From positions 1,240,001 to 1,304,000 of the forward strand of contig CP014773.1 of the NCBI GenBank assembly GCA_001596135.1: DNA of 64,000 bases, in the 5' to 3' direction. The stretch comes from Mucilaginibacter sp. PAMC 26640 (lineage in GTDB: Bacteria > Bacteroidota > Bacteroidia > Sphingobacteriales > Sphingobacteriaceae). Below the pieces are notes generated by a model that had not been told where the DNA came from, searched no databases, and was given only the letters and a program-made list of their open reading frames with translations. The translations under genes and the position numbers were made by a program. Below, piece by piece: positions 7,942 to 17,095 of the stretch (its first letter is position 1; each line of letters opens with the position of its first letter).

Positions 7942-10056
7942 CTACCGCAGCAAATGGTAAACCAAAAACGCTGCTCCGTAAGCAAGGGCGGTCATATACG
8001 CGAATTGCGCGGCGGGCCAGCGCCAGTCTTTTGTTTCACGGTAAACTACCGCTACCGTGCTGGCACACTGCATAGCGAAGGCGTAAAACATCATTAATGA
8101 AAAGGCTACCGCCAGGGTAAAAACAGGTTGCCCGGTTGCCGGATTTTTTGCATGGCGCATTTTATCCTGTACCGAATCTATTTTATCGGCATCGCCCTCT
8201 ACACTGTAAATAGTGGCCATGGTGCCTACAAATACTTCCCGGGCGGCAAAGGATGTAATGAGCGCTATCCCTATCTTCCAATCGAAGCCTAATGGCCGGA
8301 TAGCAGGTTCGATGGCATGCCCTAATACCCCGGCGTAGGAGTTCTCCAGCTTTTCTGAGGATACCATGCGCTTCAGGTCATCCGGCTTAACGGTGGTGGT
8401 ATAGGTTTTTGCACTATATTTTTGCTCGATCTTTTCGAAACGGTTCCCCGGCCCGTACGACGACAGAACCCATAAGATCACCGATACCGCTATGATCACT
8501 TTGCCTGCCTCAAACACAAAGGTTTTAGCCCGCTCATACATCGAAAATAAAACATTGTTCCAGCGTGGCATACGGTAAACGGGCAGCTCCATAATGAAGT
8601 AGCCACGTTCGCGGGCTTTTAGCAGGTGTTTCATCACCCAGGCTACAATTACTGCTGATATCAGGCTCAGCACATACATACCGGTTAATGCAAGGCCCTG
8701 CAAATTAAAAATCCACCAGATGTTACGGCTGGGTACCACCAGGGCGATAAGTAAAGTATAAACCGGTAACCGGGCCGAGCAGGCCACCAGCGGCGTAACC
8801 ATAATGGTGATCATCCGGTCCTTCCAGTTCTCAATAGTGCGGGTACTCATGATAGATGGCACCGCACAGGCAAAACCGCCTATCAGCGGCACTACCGATT
8901 TTCCGTTAAGGCCAACCTTACGCATGATCTTATCCATCATAAACGTAACCCGCGACATATAGCCGGTATCTTCCAGTATAGAAATAAAAGCAAATAAAAT
9001 AGCAATCTGCGGGATAAACACCATCACACCACTTAACCCGGCAACAACGCCGTCTATCAGCAGATCGGCCAGTGGCCCTCCCGGTAAAACACTACGAAGC
9101 CCACCCTCTATCCAGATAAAAAGATCTTCAATGAGCGACATAGGGTACGCCGACCAGGCAAAAATGGCCTGGAACATAAACAGCAGGATACCCATGAAAA
9201 TGATAAAGCCAAATACTTTATGGGTAAGTACCTTATCTATCTTATTGCTGTGGCTTTCGTCATATGCGGTTACCGGTGTTTTAACCGTATCGTAAAGTAC
9301 ATCATTAATATAGTTGTACCGCGCAATGGTTTCCGTGGCTTGTGCCTTTTGCGAATGGAAGGTGTACTCTTTCTCAAGTTCCTCTATGCGGCTGCTTTGG
9401 GCAGGCGTTAAAAATTTAAGTGTTTCGTGCTGGTGTGCAAGCTGAAGTGCAAAGTAAGGGTTATCGATGTTTAATTCAGCACTTATGGCTGCTATCAGCC
9501 CGGGAGCTATCCCCTTTACATCTATGCTTTCCAGCTGCAAGGCAAACTTGTTAGCAAAGGAGATTCCCTCCTTCAATTCAGCTATTCCTTCCAGCCGCCT
9601 TGCCGAAACCGGAATAATCGGTACCCCCAGCTTTTGGGAGAGCAAATTGATATCGATGCTGATCCCCGCTTTTTTGGCAAGGTCGCTCATATTTAAAGCG
9701 ATGATCACCGGGATCTTCAGATCGGCAACCTGGCTGTAGAGTAAAAGATTTCGTTTAAGGTTTGTTGCATCCAGGATCACCACTACCAGATCGGGAGCAA
9801 GCTCACCGCCCTTTTCGGCAAGTACCGAAAACACGATCGATTCGTCCTGACTTTTTGGGTATAAGCTGTATGTACCCGGCAGATCAATAATTTCCGCACG
9901 GCGGCCATCAGGCAGTTGGGAATAACCTACTTTTTTATCAACAGTAACACCAGGAAAATTTCCTATTTTTTGATTGAGTCCGGTTAATGCGTTAAATAAC
10001 GTGGATTTACCGGTATTGGGATTGCCTACTAATGCTACTCTGATATCAGCTTTCAA
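7942..10056 (-). CDS. feoB: Ferrous iron transport protein B (FeoB)
   Basis: The 704-residue inner-membrane protein has an N-terminal G domain with G1 GNPNTGKS (residues 11-18), G3 DLPG (58-61) and G4 NMSD (122-125), a helical linker, and a polytopic membrane region with two Gate-like repeats (GLSGVMVFIPQIAILF and a CSARLPVYTLLI core). It imports Fe(II) across the inner membrane. It lies 15 nt downstream of feoA in the same operon, transcribed from the promoter upstream of feoA. Length and motifs look intact. Confidence 0.96.
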   Translation of the reverse strand: MKADIRVALVGNPNTGKSTLFNALTGLNQKIGNFPGVTVDKKVGYSQLPDGRRAEIIDLPGTYSLYPKSQDESIVFSVLAEKGGELAPDLVVVILDATNLKRNLLLYSQVADLKIPVIIALNMSDLAKKAGISIDINLLSQKLGVPIIPVSARRLEGIAELKEGISFANKFALQLESIDVKGIAPGLIAAISAELNIDNPYFALQLAHQHETLKFLTPAQSSRIEELEKEYTFHSQKAQATETIARYNYINDVLYDTVKTPVTAYDESHSNKIDKVLTHKVFGFIIFMGILLFMFQAIFAWSAYPMSLIEDLFIWIEGGLRSVLPGGPLADLLIDGVVAGLSGVMVFIPQIAILFAFISILEDTGYMSRVTFMMDKIMRKVGLNGKSVVPLIGGFACAVPSIMSTRTIENWKDRMITIMVTPLVACSARLPVYTLLIALVVPSRNIWWIFNLQGLALTGMYVLSLISAVIVAWVMKHLLKARERGYFIMELPVYRMPRWNNVLFSMYERAKTFVFEAGKVIIAVSVILWVLSSYGPGNRFEKIEQKYSAKTYTTTVKPDDLKRMVSSEKLENSYAGVLGHAIEPAIRPLGFDWKIGIALITSFAAREVFVGTMATIYSVEGDADKIDSVQDKMRHAKNPATGQPVFTLAVAFSLMMFYAFAMQCASTVAVVYRETKDWRWPAAQFAYMTALAYGAAFLVYHLLR

Positions 10057-10071
10057 TGGCTAACGGGGGAA

Positions 10072-10287
10072 CTATTGCAAAATAATGGTTGATGCTTCAA
10101 ACCTGCGCAAACTTAACTGATACCCCGAAACATGAATAGCGATAGGATCGCCAAGCGGGGCAACACGTGATACTCTAACTTCTTCACCGGGGAGGCATCC
10201 CATCTCCATCAATTTAACAGACATTTCCATATCAGTAAATTCCTTTACTATTCCGGTTTGTCCTGGCTCAAGCTGTGAAAGTGTCAT
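10072..10287 (-). CDS. feoA: Ferrous iron transport protein A (FeoA)
   Basis: The 71-residue SH3-like FeoA protein (MTLSQLEPGQTGIVKEF) is the small cytoplasmic partner of FeoB. It contains the family core MEMGCLPGEEVRVSRVAPLGDP. An upstream in-frame TTG at 10308 lies inside the promoter -7 box, so the ATG at 10287 is the start. feoB follows after 15 nt, so both are one operon. Confidence 0.93.
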   Translation of the reverse strand: MTLSQLEPGQTGIVKEFTDMEMSVKLMEMGCLPGEEVRVSRVAPLGDPIAIHVSGYQLSLRRFEASTIILQ

Positions 10288-10305
10288 CTGCGAAAATATT
10301 GAGCA

Positions 10306-10336
10306 CAAATGTAGCTTTATTTATATTAAATCCAAA
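10306..10336 (-). promoter_or_regulatory. Consensus Bacteroidota promoter for feoAB
   Basis: On the minus strand a TTTG at 10336-10333 is separated by 19 nt from TACATTTG at 10313-10306, matching the TTTG-N19-21-TAnnTTTG form. Transcription would start a few bases downstream, leaving a very short leader before the feoA ATG at 10287. I see no palindromic metal-regulator site overlapping it. Confidence 0.7.
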
Positions 10337-10367
10337 TAAGAAGAGTGAAATTTTTGAACAGTAAAGT

Positions 10368-10499
10368 CTATGCTCTGTAAACTTTAGCCGGGGTGGCTTT
10401 CATACTGAAATGCGGGCATCCACAGTCTTTTTTAAAGATACCGCAGGATGAGATGCTAAACAGTGTCACGATGATGGCGAGATATCTAAATGCTTTCAT
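10368..10499 (-). CDS. Short lipoprotein, 43 residues
   Basis: A 43-codon ORF encodes a signal peptide with a lipobox (LFSISSC, Cys at residue 19) followed by GIFKKDCGCPHFSM and a basic tail. Its ATG lies 14 nt before the stop of the vanZ-like gene, so the pair is probably translationally coupled. The mature protein would be about 25 residues with three extra Cys/His residues (DCGCPH), possibly a metal or disulfide site. The overlap, lipobox and codon use argue that it is a real gene. Function unknown. Confidence 0.7.
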   Translation of the reverse strand: MKAFRYLAIIVTLFSISSCGIFKKDCGCPHFSMKATPAKVYRA

Positions 10500-10881
10500 G
10501 TTTTATCGCGTTTGTGGTTACTAAAACTGCAAATATGCCCATACAAGCGCCAACTGTATCTGCAAAAAGATCTGTTGCATCACCTGTGCGCCACGTAAAT
10601 ACATACATCTGCAGCACCTCTATCAAAGCACCGTAACTAATAAGCACAATGGTATTCTTAACGGCAATTTCAATGCGCAATTCTTTGGTTTTATACTTAC
10701 GGATACTACCGGCGCAGTAAAATACCGCCAGTACAAAAAACAATCCGCAATGAACTAGTTTGTCAAACCCCGGGAAAAACATTGGTGCGTGGTCTACCCC
10801 ACCCATGCGGATACTGCAAATAGTCAAAATAAAGAGGGCCCACAAAATAGCGGGCCCGTAATATTTAAATCGGCCATTCAT
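10486..10881 (-). CDS. VanZ-like family membrane protein
   Basis: The 131-residue protein has about four hydrophobic segments and the VanZ-like motifs FDKLVHCGLFFVLAV and IEVLQMYVFTWRTGDATDLFADTVGA. VanZ homologues confer low-level teicoplanin resistance in some Gram-positives; in Bacteroidota the role is unknown. The start overlaps the gcvH stop (TAATG) and the end overlaps the short lipoprotein start, so the three genes form a translationally coupled operon. Confidence 0.85.
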   Translation of the reverse strand: MNGRFKYYGPAILWALFILTICSIRMGGVDHAPMFFPGFDKLVHCGLFFVLAVFYCAGSIRKYKTKELRIEIAVKNTIVLISYGALIEVLQMYVFTWRTGDATDLFADTVGACMGIFAVLVTTNAIKHESI

Positions 10882-11261
10882 TAAACACCGATAACGGATT
10901 TATAATCATCAGCGGATAAAAGGCTTTCAGCTTCTGCAGCATCACTCAGGCTGATCTTCACCATCCAGCCATCGCCATATGGGTCTGAATTTACCAGTTC
11001 CGGCTGGCTATCCAGCAATGGGTTTATTTCCAATACAGTTCCGTTCAAAGGCATAAACAGGTCAGATACTGTTTTTACCGCTTCCACTGTTCCAAAAACG
11101 TCTTCCTTAGCAACTTCCTGGCCTACGGTATTGATATCGATGTAAACGATATCGCCCAGTTCGCCTTGTGCAAACTCAGTAATTCCGATAGTGGCGGTAT
11201 CACCATCCACCTTTATCCACTCGTGGTCCTTTGTATATTTTAACTCGGCAGGGAAATTCAT
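10881..11261 (-). CDS. gcvH: Glycine cleavage system H protein
   Basis: The 126-residue protein is of normal GcvH length. The lipoyl-lysine is Lys63 in the motif [12 protein letters not shown]. GcvH carries the methylamine intermediate between the P, T and L proteins of glycine cleavage. The gcvP and gcvT genes are not in the window. It is the first gene of the gcvH-vanZ-like-lipoprotein operon and has a good promoter at 11282-11311. Confidence 0.95.
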   Translation of the reverse strand: MNFPAELKYTKDHEWIKVDGDTATIGITEFAQGELGDIVYIDINTVGQEVAKEDVFGTVEAVKTVSDLFMPLNGTVLEINPLLDSQPELVNSDPYGDGWMVKISLSDAAEAESLLSADDYKSVIGV

Positions 11262-11281
11262 GTTGTTTATTTTATATGTCC

Positions 11282-11311
11282 CAAAAATAATAAAACTTTA
11301 AGGTATAACAA
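11282..11311 (-). promoter_or_regulatory. Promoter for gcvH operon
   Basis: On the minus strand a TTG at 11311-11309 is followed after 19 nt by TATTTTTG at 11289-11282, close to the Bacteroidota consensus. The gcvH ATG is 20 nt downstream of the -7 box. Confidence 0.55.
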
Positions 11312-11405
11312 TAATTGCCACCATTTTAAAAACACCTCAGACAAAATGCATCAAAACCAAATGGGCCTAATTGTGTTACCTTAAAAACAAAAAACAACCT
11401 ACAAA

Positions 11406-11987
11406 ATGAAAAAGATTAGTTTAGCGGCAATGATTGCGCTCGCAGCGTTATCGTTCCAGGCTTGTAACCAGGCACCAAAAGACACAAAAGATGCAGCCGA
11501 CAGCGTAAATGCAGTAAAAGACACAACCACCAATGGCTCTACAGGTATTGCAGTTGATGAAAATGATGCAAAATTTGCGACAGGGATTGCAAACGCAGGT
11601 ATGACAGAAGTTGCACTTGGTAAAATAGCTGCAGAAAAAGGCGTAAATGCACAGGTAAAAGAGTATGGCGCTATGATGGCAACAGACCATAGCAAAGCCA
11701 ACGAAGAGTTGATGGCTATTGCCAAGACTAAAAACATTACTTTACCTGCATCACCAGATGAAGAGCACCAAAAAGAAATTACCGAAATTTCTGGTAAATC
11801 TGGTGCCGAATTTGACAAAGCATACGTTGATGCAATGGTAGATGGCCATAAAAAAGTAGCAGATATGCTGGAAGATGGTTCAAAAAACTGCAAAGACACA
11901 GACTTAATGGCATTTGCTACCAAAACTTTACCGGTAGTAAAAGCTCATTTAGCTAAAATAGAAGCGATTCAAAAAAGCATGAAATAA
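11406..11987 (+). CDS. DUF4142 domain lipoprotein
   Basis: The 193-residue protein has a signal peptide ending in a lipobox (LSFQAC, Cys20), a 30-residue Asp/Thr-rich linker, and a helical DUF4142 domain (about 55-193) with NAGMTEVALGKIAAEKG and VDAMVDGHKKVADMLEDG. DUF4142 proteins are predicted ferritin-like four-helix proteins found outside the cytoplasm; no catalytic role is established. It stands alone and is followed by a strong terminator. Confidence 0.9.
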   Translation: MKKISLAAMIALAALSFQACNQAPKDTKDAADSVNAVKDTTTNGSTGIAVDENDAKFATGIANAGMTEVALGKIAAEKGVNAQVKEYGAMMATDHSKANEELMAIAKTKNITLPASPDEEHQKEITEISGKSGAEFDKAYVDAMVDGHKKVADMLEDGSKNCKDTDLMAFATKTLPVVKAHLAKIEAIQKSMK

Positions 11988-12007
11988 GCTTAATTTGATT
12001 TAAGCGG

Positions 12008-12040
12008 AAAAGGGAATAGGCGAAAGTTTATTCCCTTTTT
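12008..12040 (+). terminator. Rho-independent terminator after the DUF4142 gene
   Basis: An 11-bp perfect stem AAAAGGGAATA (12008-12018) and TATTCCCTTTT (12029-12039) with a 10-nt loop merges into a T run, 20 nt after the stop codon. Confidence 0.85.
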
Positions 12041-12099
12041 GTTTTTTACGTTGTTTGGGGGGTTGCAAATGAATATATTGGGCATCCAAAGCCTTTCAG

Positions 12100-14538
12100 A
12101 TGAAAAAACATTACCTGCTCTTTGCGCTCTGCCTGCTGGCCATTCAAATGTTAAAAGCCCAAAAGGCAGAAACGATCCAGGCCAAAACGCAGGGACTCAC
12201 TAAATATACCGGCTACTTTAATTTTTACTGGGATGAAAAAACCGGCAAGGTGTATTTAGAGATTGCCCAACTGAACCAGGAGTTTTTATATGTTAATTCG
12301 CTCCCGGCGGGTGTAGGTTCCAATGATCTTGGGCTCGACCGCGGGCAGATAGGTAACAGCCGGATAGTAAAATTTATCAGGGTTGGCCCAAAAGTAATGT
12401 TGATACAGCCGAACTATAATTTCAGGGCAGTAAGTAACAATGCCGATGAGCGAAAATCCGTAGCCGAAGCATTTGCACAATCGGCTATATGGGGTACCAC
12501 CGCCATTGCCGAGGAGAACGGGCGGGTGCTGATAGACCTTACCCCATTTTTGTTGCGCGACAGCCACAAACTGGCCGACAGGTTAGCCGGCAACGACCAG
12601 GGAAATTTTAGCGCCGATGACAGCCGCTCGGCCGTTTACCTGCCTAATACCAAAAGCTTTCCTTACAATACAGAGTTTGAAGCGATGATCACCCTGGCCG
12701 GTAAGGCAAGCGGCAGCGAGATTGCCTCAGTAACACCGGATGCCAATTCAATCACTGTGCGGATGCACCAATCATTTATAAAACTGCCAGACGATACCTA
12801 TAAGCCGCGCAATTATGACCCGAGATCTGGCTATTTCAGTATCGATTACCTGGATTTTGCTACGCCGATAGACCAGCCTATTGTGAAGCGGCTTTTGGCC
12901 CGGCACCGGCTGACTAAAAAAGACCCGACTTTGGCCTTGAGCGAACCTGTAAAACCTATTGTTTATTATGTAGACCGCGGCGCACCCGAGCCGGTGCGTT
13001 CGGCGCTGATAGAAGGCGCATCCTGGTGGAACCAGGCTTTTGAAGCCGCAGGGTATAAAAATGCCTTCCTGGTAAAACTACTGCCGGAAGATGCCGACCC
13101 GATGGACGTGAGGTACAATATTATCCAGTGGATCCACCGCTCCAGCAGAGGATGGTCATATGGCTCATCCATTACCGATCCGCGCACCGGCGAGATCATT
13201 AAAGGCCAGGTATCACTGGGATCGCTTCGCGACAGGCAGGATTTTTTAATTGCCGAAGGCCTGGTACAACCCTATGAGGATGGCAAGCCCACCAGCGATA
13301 AAATGATGAAACTGGCCCTTGCCCGTTTAAGGCAGCTTTCTGCCCATGAGGTGGGCCATACACTTGGTTTGCAGCATAACTTTGCTGCCAGTACCAAAGA
13401 TAGGGCCTCTGTGATGGATTACCCGCCACCGGTTATCAGCCTCAGCACCGATGGCACTATCGACCTCAGCGCAGCTTACAAAACTGAAATCGGTGGATAC
13501 GATAAACGCGCCATATTATATGGCTACCAGGATTTCACGGCGGGAACAAATGAGGATGAAACCCTAAAAGGCATCATCGGCGAAACGTTGAAACAGGGGT
13601 ACCAGTTTATTTCTGATGATGATGCCCGCGCCGCGGGCGGCGCGCACCCTCAGGCTCACCTTTGGGATAGCGGCGTAAACGCTGCCGAGGAGCTAAACCG
13701 GCTGATGATTTTACGCAAACACGTGTTAGATAACTTCTCGGCAAAAGCCATTCGGCAGGATGCGCCAATGGCTACCATAGAAGAAGTTTTGGTGCCGATG
13801 TACCTGATACACCGCTACCAGGCAGAGGCCGCCTCAAAAATGCTGGGCGGTTTAAACTATACGTTCGCTTTAAAAAATGATGGGCAAACCGTTACTAAAT
13901 TTATTCCCGCTGCCGAACAGTGGAAAGCCTTTGACGCATTGATGGGTACCTTAACGCCCGATGCCCTGGCTATTCCTGAGAAATTGCTGGCGATGATCCC
14001 TCCGCGCCCACCGGGCTATCCGCGTACAAGGGAGCTTTTTAAATCACGCACCGGCCTAACGTTCGACCCAATGGCAGCGGCAGAGTCTGTGGCAGGCACC
14101 ACCCTGTTGTTTATGCTGCAGCCAGAACGCGCCGCCAGGCTGATAGAATACCAGTCGCGGGATGCAGGCCAGCCCGGCCTTTTGCCGGTATTAAATAAGC
14201 TGATTGCCCGAACCTGGCAGGCGCCACAACCAACCGGTTACAAAGGTGAACTACAACGCTTAGTAAACATTTTAACGTTAAAACAGCTGCTGGCACTCGC
14301 CGCTAACACAAGTGCTGCAGATAACGTACGGGGTATTGCATTGTTACAAGTTGATGAACTGAAAAATTATATGAAAGGTGCTTTAAAAACATCAGCCGGC
14401 AATACAAAGGCCAACCTGCTGTTTGGCCTATCGCAAATTAACCAATTCGAAAAAACCCCGGAGAAATTTCAGCAAACCCGGCCAATAGCCATGCCGGATG
14501 GTTCGCCGATAGGAATGGATGATGAGCCGGCTTACTAA
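12100..14538 (+). CDS. Secreted zinc-dependent metalloprotease (DUF5117/DUF4953 met-zincin)
   Basis: The 812-residue protein has a signal peptide (MKKHYLLFALCLLAIQMLKA), a DUF5117-like region (about 75-310) and a metzincin-type domain with the extended zinc motif HEVGHTLGLQH at residues 416-426, followed by a possible Met-turn at SVMDYPPP. It is probably periplasmic or exported and cleaves proteins or peptides; natural substrates are unknown. Family length is normal. It stands alone between a terminator and the oxidoreductase gene 45 nt downstream, which may be co-transcribed. Confidence 0.9.
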   Translation: MKKHYLLFALCLLAIQMLKAQKAETIQAKTQGLTKYTGYFNFYWDEKTGKVYLEIAQLNQEFLYVNSLPAGVGSNDLGLDRGQIGNSRIVKFIRVGPKVMLIQPNYNFRAVSNNADERKSVAEAFAQSAIWGTTAIAEENGRVLIDLTPFLLRDSHKLADRLAGNDQGNFSADDSRSAVYLPNTKSFPYNTEFEAMITLAGKASGSEIASVTPDANSITVRMHQSFIKLPDDTYKPRNYDPRSGYFSIDYLDFATPIDQPIVKRLLARHRLTKKDPTLALSEPVKPIVYYVDRGAPEPVRSALIEGASWWNQAFEAAGYKNAFLVKLLPEDADPMDVRYNIIQWIHRSSRGWSYGSSITDPRTGEIIKGQVSLGSLRDRQDFLIAEGLVQPYEDGKPTSDKMMKLALARLRQLSAHEVGHTLGLQHNFAASTKDRASVMDYPPPVISLSTDGTIDLSAAYKTEIGGYDKRAILYGYQDFTAGTNEDETLKGIIGETLKQGYQFISDDDARAAGGAHPQAHLWDSGVNAAEELNRLMILRKHVLDNFSAKAIRQDAPMATIEEVLVPMYLIHRYQAEAASKMLGGLNYTFALKNDGQTVTKFIPAAEQWKAFDALMGTLTPDALAIPEKLLAMIPPRPPGYPRTRELFKSRTGLTFDPMAAAESVAGTTLLFMLQPERAARLIEYQSRDAGQPGLLPVLNKLIARTWQAPQPTGYKGELQRLVNILTLKQLLALAANTSAADNVRGIALLQVDELKNYMKGALKTSAGNTKANLLFGLSQINQFEKTPEKFQQTRPIAMPDGSPIGMDDEPAY

Positions 14539-14583
14539 TTTGTAAATAAAAGCATTTATCTTGCGGTTCCTAAAAAGAAAAAC

Positions 14584-15600
14584 ATGGCAGCACCAATAGT
14601 TACAGGCTTAATGGCCTTCGGGATGTCGGGCAGAATATTTCATGCACCGTTTATCCATACCCATCCGGGCTTTACCCTAAAAGGTATCGTAGAGCGTAAT
14701 CAAAAAAAATCACCCGCTATTTACCCGGAGATCATCAGTTACAATAACCCCGATGAACTACTTAACGACCCCGAAGTAGAACTGATCATCGTTAATACAC
14801 CCAACAACCTGCACCTGGAGCAAACCATTGCGGCCATGCGGGCGGGTAAGCATGTATTGGTAGAAAAACCTGCCGCTGCTACTGCTGCACAGGTAAAAGA
14901 ACTTTTTGATGTTAGCCGAGAAACGGGCAAGCACCTTATGGTATATCAAAACCGCCGCTATGATAGCGGGTTTTTATCTACCAAAAAAATTATTGAAGGC
15001 GGCCAACTGGGCAACCTGCAAGAGGTGATCTTCCGCATGGACCGTTACAAGGCGCAATTGGGTGTAAAAAGCTTTAAAGAGACGAAAGATACCCCGGCGA
15101 ATGGATTGGTATACGACCTTGGTCCGCATTTGATTGACAATGCTATTGCCCTTTTTGGCAAACCGCTCTCTTTCCATAAAACCACCGGAATCTATCGTGA
15201 AGGCTCAGAAGTGCCGGATTATTTTCACTTCCATCTGTTGTATCCAAACCAGCTCAATGTTTATTTAACAGCCGGATTACTGATGGCCGAGGAGCAGCCA
15301 GGCTTTGTGGTGAACGGCACCGTAGGCAGTTTTGTAAAAGCCCGTACCGATGTGCAGGAAGCGCAATTGGATAAAGGCATGATGCCGGACGACGAGGCGT
15401 ATGGCGTAGAGCCCGCCGGAAGCGAAGGCAAGTTGGTAACAGTTGGTGCGGATAATAAAAAGACTGCAGAGCCTGTTGCATCAGATCGTGGCGATTATAT
15501 GCAAATATTTGACGCTGCTTATCATACAATCCGCAATAATGCGTTATTTCCTGTAACAGAAGAACATATTGCCTGGCAACTTGAACTACTGGAAGCATAA
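14584..15600 (+). CDS. Gfo/Idh/MocA family NAD(P)-dependent oxidoreductase
   Basis: The 338-residue protein begins with a Rossmann fold (GLMAFGMSGRIFHAPFI), contains the EKP motif (HVLVEKPAAAT, about residue 96-106) and continues into the C-terminal alpha/beta domain with DLGPHLIDNAIALFG. The SGRIFHAPFI start resembles the YdgJ/YvaA scyllo-inositol dehydrogenase subgroup of the family. Substrate cannot be told from the sequence; sugars or inositols are likely. It is cytoplasmic. Confidence 0.9.
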   Translation: MAAPIVTGLMAFGMSGRIFHAPFIHTHPGFTLKGIVERNQKKSPAIYPEIISYNNPDELLNDPEVELIIVNTPNNLHLEQTIAAMRAGKHVLVEKPAAATAAQVKELFDVSRETGKHLMVYQNRRYDSGFLSTKKIIEGGQLGNLQEVIFRMDRYKAQLGVKSFKETKDTPANGLVYDLGPHLIDNAIALFGKPLSFHKTTGIYREGSEVPDYFHFHLLYPNQLNVYLTAGLLMAEEQPGFVVNGTVGSFVKARTDVQEAQLDKGMMPDDEAYGVEPAGSEGKLVTVGADNKKTAEPVASDRGDYMQIFDAAYHTIRNNALFPVTEEHIAWQLELLEA

Positions 15601-15634
15601 TCATATTTATTAAGCCCGCATGCTATTATACCAA

Positions 15635-16126
15635 ATGAAAAAAATATTATTCGCTCTTTCCCTATTTATCGCCGTTGGATGTTCTGCACAGCCGCCTGCA
15701 ATTGCCCCTTATAAGATCCTGAAGATCGATAACTCGTATACAACTAATGCCGATCTGAAAAAGAATAAGCCAACTATGCTTATCTATTTTGCACCGGATT
15801 GCAGCCACTGCCAAAAGCTGGTATATGATATGAAGCCAAAGATGAACAGCTTTAAAGATCTGCAGATTGTGATGGTTACCTTTTCCGACATTAAAATGGT
15901 AAAACCTTTTTATGACGAATATAAGCTGGCATCATTTCCAAATATTACGATCGGCTCAGAAGGATACGGCGGATCGGTGCAGAAGTTTTACCAGATCCGC
16001 ACCACACCGTTCATAGCTTTTTATAACACAAAGGGCAACTTGGTTAAATCTTACGAGAAAGTGCCGGTAATGGCTGAATTGCAGGAGAGTGCTGCAAAAG
16101 CCGTTAAAGGTGAAAACGCAAAATAG
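15635..16126 (+). CDS. Thioredoxin-like lipoprotein
   Basis: The 163-residue protein starts MKKILFALSLFIAVGCSAQ, a signal peptide with a lipobox (IAVGC). A thioredoxin-fold domain carries the CxxC motif CSHC in YFAPDCSHCQKL and the cis-Pro strand RTTPFIAFY. This is the TlpA/thioredoxin-like type that handles periplasmic disulfides or redox. An in-frame ATG at 15620 would put five residues before the signal peptide, so I start at 15635. It is followed by a terminator shared with sdhB. Confidence 0.88.
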   Translation: MKKILFALSLFIAVGCSAQPPAIAPYKILKIDNSYTTNADLKKNKPTMLIYFAPDCSHCQKLVYDMKPKMNSFKDLQIVMVTFSDIKMVKPFYDEYKLASFPNITIGSEGYGGSVQKFYQIRTTPFIAFYNTKGNLVKSYEKVPVMAELQESAAKAVKGENAK

Positions 16127-16173
16127 ATAAAAGCATAAAGACCAAAGCTTAAAGCTACAATGGTTTAGAACTG

Positions 16174-16209
16174 AAAAGTCCCGGTTACAAATGTAGCCGG
16201 GACTTTTTT
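16174..16209. terminator. Bidirectional terminator between the thioredoxin-like gene and sdhB
   Basis: An 11-bp perfect inverted repeat, AAAAGTCCCGG (16174-16184) and CCGGGACTTTT (16197-16207), is flanked by T runs on one strand and A runs on the other, between two convergent genes. Confidence 0.85.
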
Positions 16210-16226
16210 ATATCAAATAGCTGCTA

Positions 16227-17015
16227 TTACTCGCCGCCGGTATGGTCGTGGGCGTGTTCCTCGCGGAATAGCTTTGCACTGTAATAATCATTGTTCATAC
16301 GGCCAATGTTCATCAGCGTAATCTCTTTAGGGCATTCTGCTTCGCAGGCACCGGTATTGGTACAGTTACCAAACCCTTCTTCGTCCATCTGGGCAACCAT
16401 TGCCTGTACACGGCTGTAACGCTCGGGCTGGCCTTGCGGTAATAAGCCCAACTGGGTGATCTTTGCCGATGTAAACAACATGGCCGAAGCATTTTTACAT
16501 GCCGCTACGCAAGCACCGCAACCGATACAGGTAGCGGAGTTGAAAGCCTCATCAGCAATCACCTTCGGAATAAGGATAGCGTTGGCATCCTGAGCTGCAC
16601 CGGTGTTTACCGAAATAAAGCCACCAGCCTGCTGTATCCTGTCGAACGCAGAGCGATCTGTACCCAGATCTTTTACAACCGGGAAAGCAGCCGCGCGCCA
16701 TGGTTCAATAGTGATGGTTTCGCCATCACTAAAAGTACGCATGTGCAGCTGGCAGGTAGTAATTGCCTTTTTTGGACCATGAGGCCGGCCGTTGATATAT
16801 AGCGAACAAGACCCGCAGATACCTTCGCGGCAATCGTGATCAAAATGGATTGGCTCACCGTTATTTTTAGTCAGGCTTTCGTTCACCACGTCCAGCATTT
16901 CCAGGAATGACATGTCCGGAGAAATACCTTCTGCTTTATAAGTTACAAACTTACCTGCCGTTTGTGAATTTTTTTGGCGCCATACTTTCAGCGTCAGATT
17001 CATGTTTCCGCTCAT
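16227..17015 (-). CDS. sdhB: Succinate dehydrogenase/fumarate reductase iron-sulfur subunit
   Basis: The 262-residue protein has a plant-type [2Fe-2S] motif (CREGICGSC then a Cys in ITTC) and two cysteine clusters in the C-terminal half, [11 protein letters not shown] and [14 protein letters not shown]. It links the flavoprotein to the membrane quinone site in complex II. It is the last gene of sdhCAB, 80 nt after sdhA; that spacer holds a short-period repeat. Confidence 0.95.
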   Translation of the reverse strand: MSGNMNLTLKVWRQKNSQTAGKFVTYKAEGISPDMSFLEMLDVVNESLTKNNGEPIHFDHDCREGICGSCSLYINGRPHGPKKAITTCQLHMRTFSDGETITIEPWRAAAFPVVKDLGTDRSAFDRIQQAGGFISVNTGAAQDANAILIPKVIADEAFNSATCIGCGACVAACKNASAMLFTSAKITQLGLLPQGQPERYSRVQAMVAQMDEEGFGNCTNTGACEAECPKEITLMNIGRMNNDYYSAKLFREEHAHDHTGGE

Positions 17016-17029
17016 CTTAATATTAGATT

Positions 17030-17092
17030 GGGTATCAAGTATTTAGTATCAAGTATAAAGACAGAATCTTGCTACCTGATACTTGCTACTAA
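17030..17092. repeat. Short repeat between sdhA and sdhB
   Basis: The spacer repeats the motif AGTATCAAGTAT (direct copies near 17032 and 17045, the first beginning GGTATCAAG) and has a near-inverted copy (TGATACTTGCTACT) at about 17078-17091. It could form a hairpin in the transcript between sdhA and sdhB. Confidence 0.5.
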
Positions 17093-17095
17093 GTA

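Noticed and set aside
15254-15604. Minus-strand frame of 116 codons
   Set aside because: Antisense to the Gfo/Idh/MocA gene; no motif.
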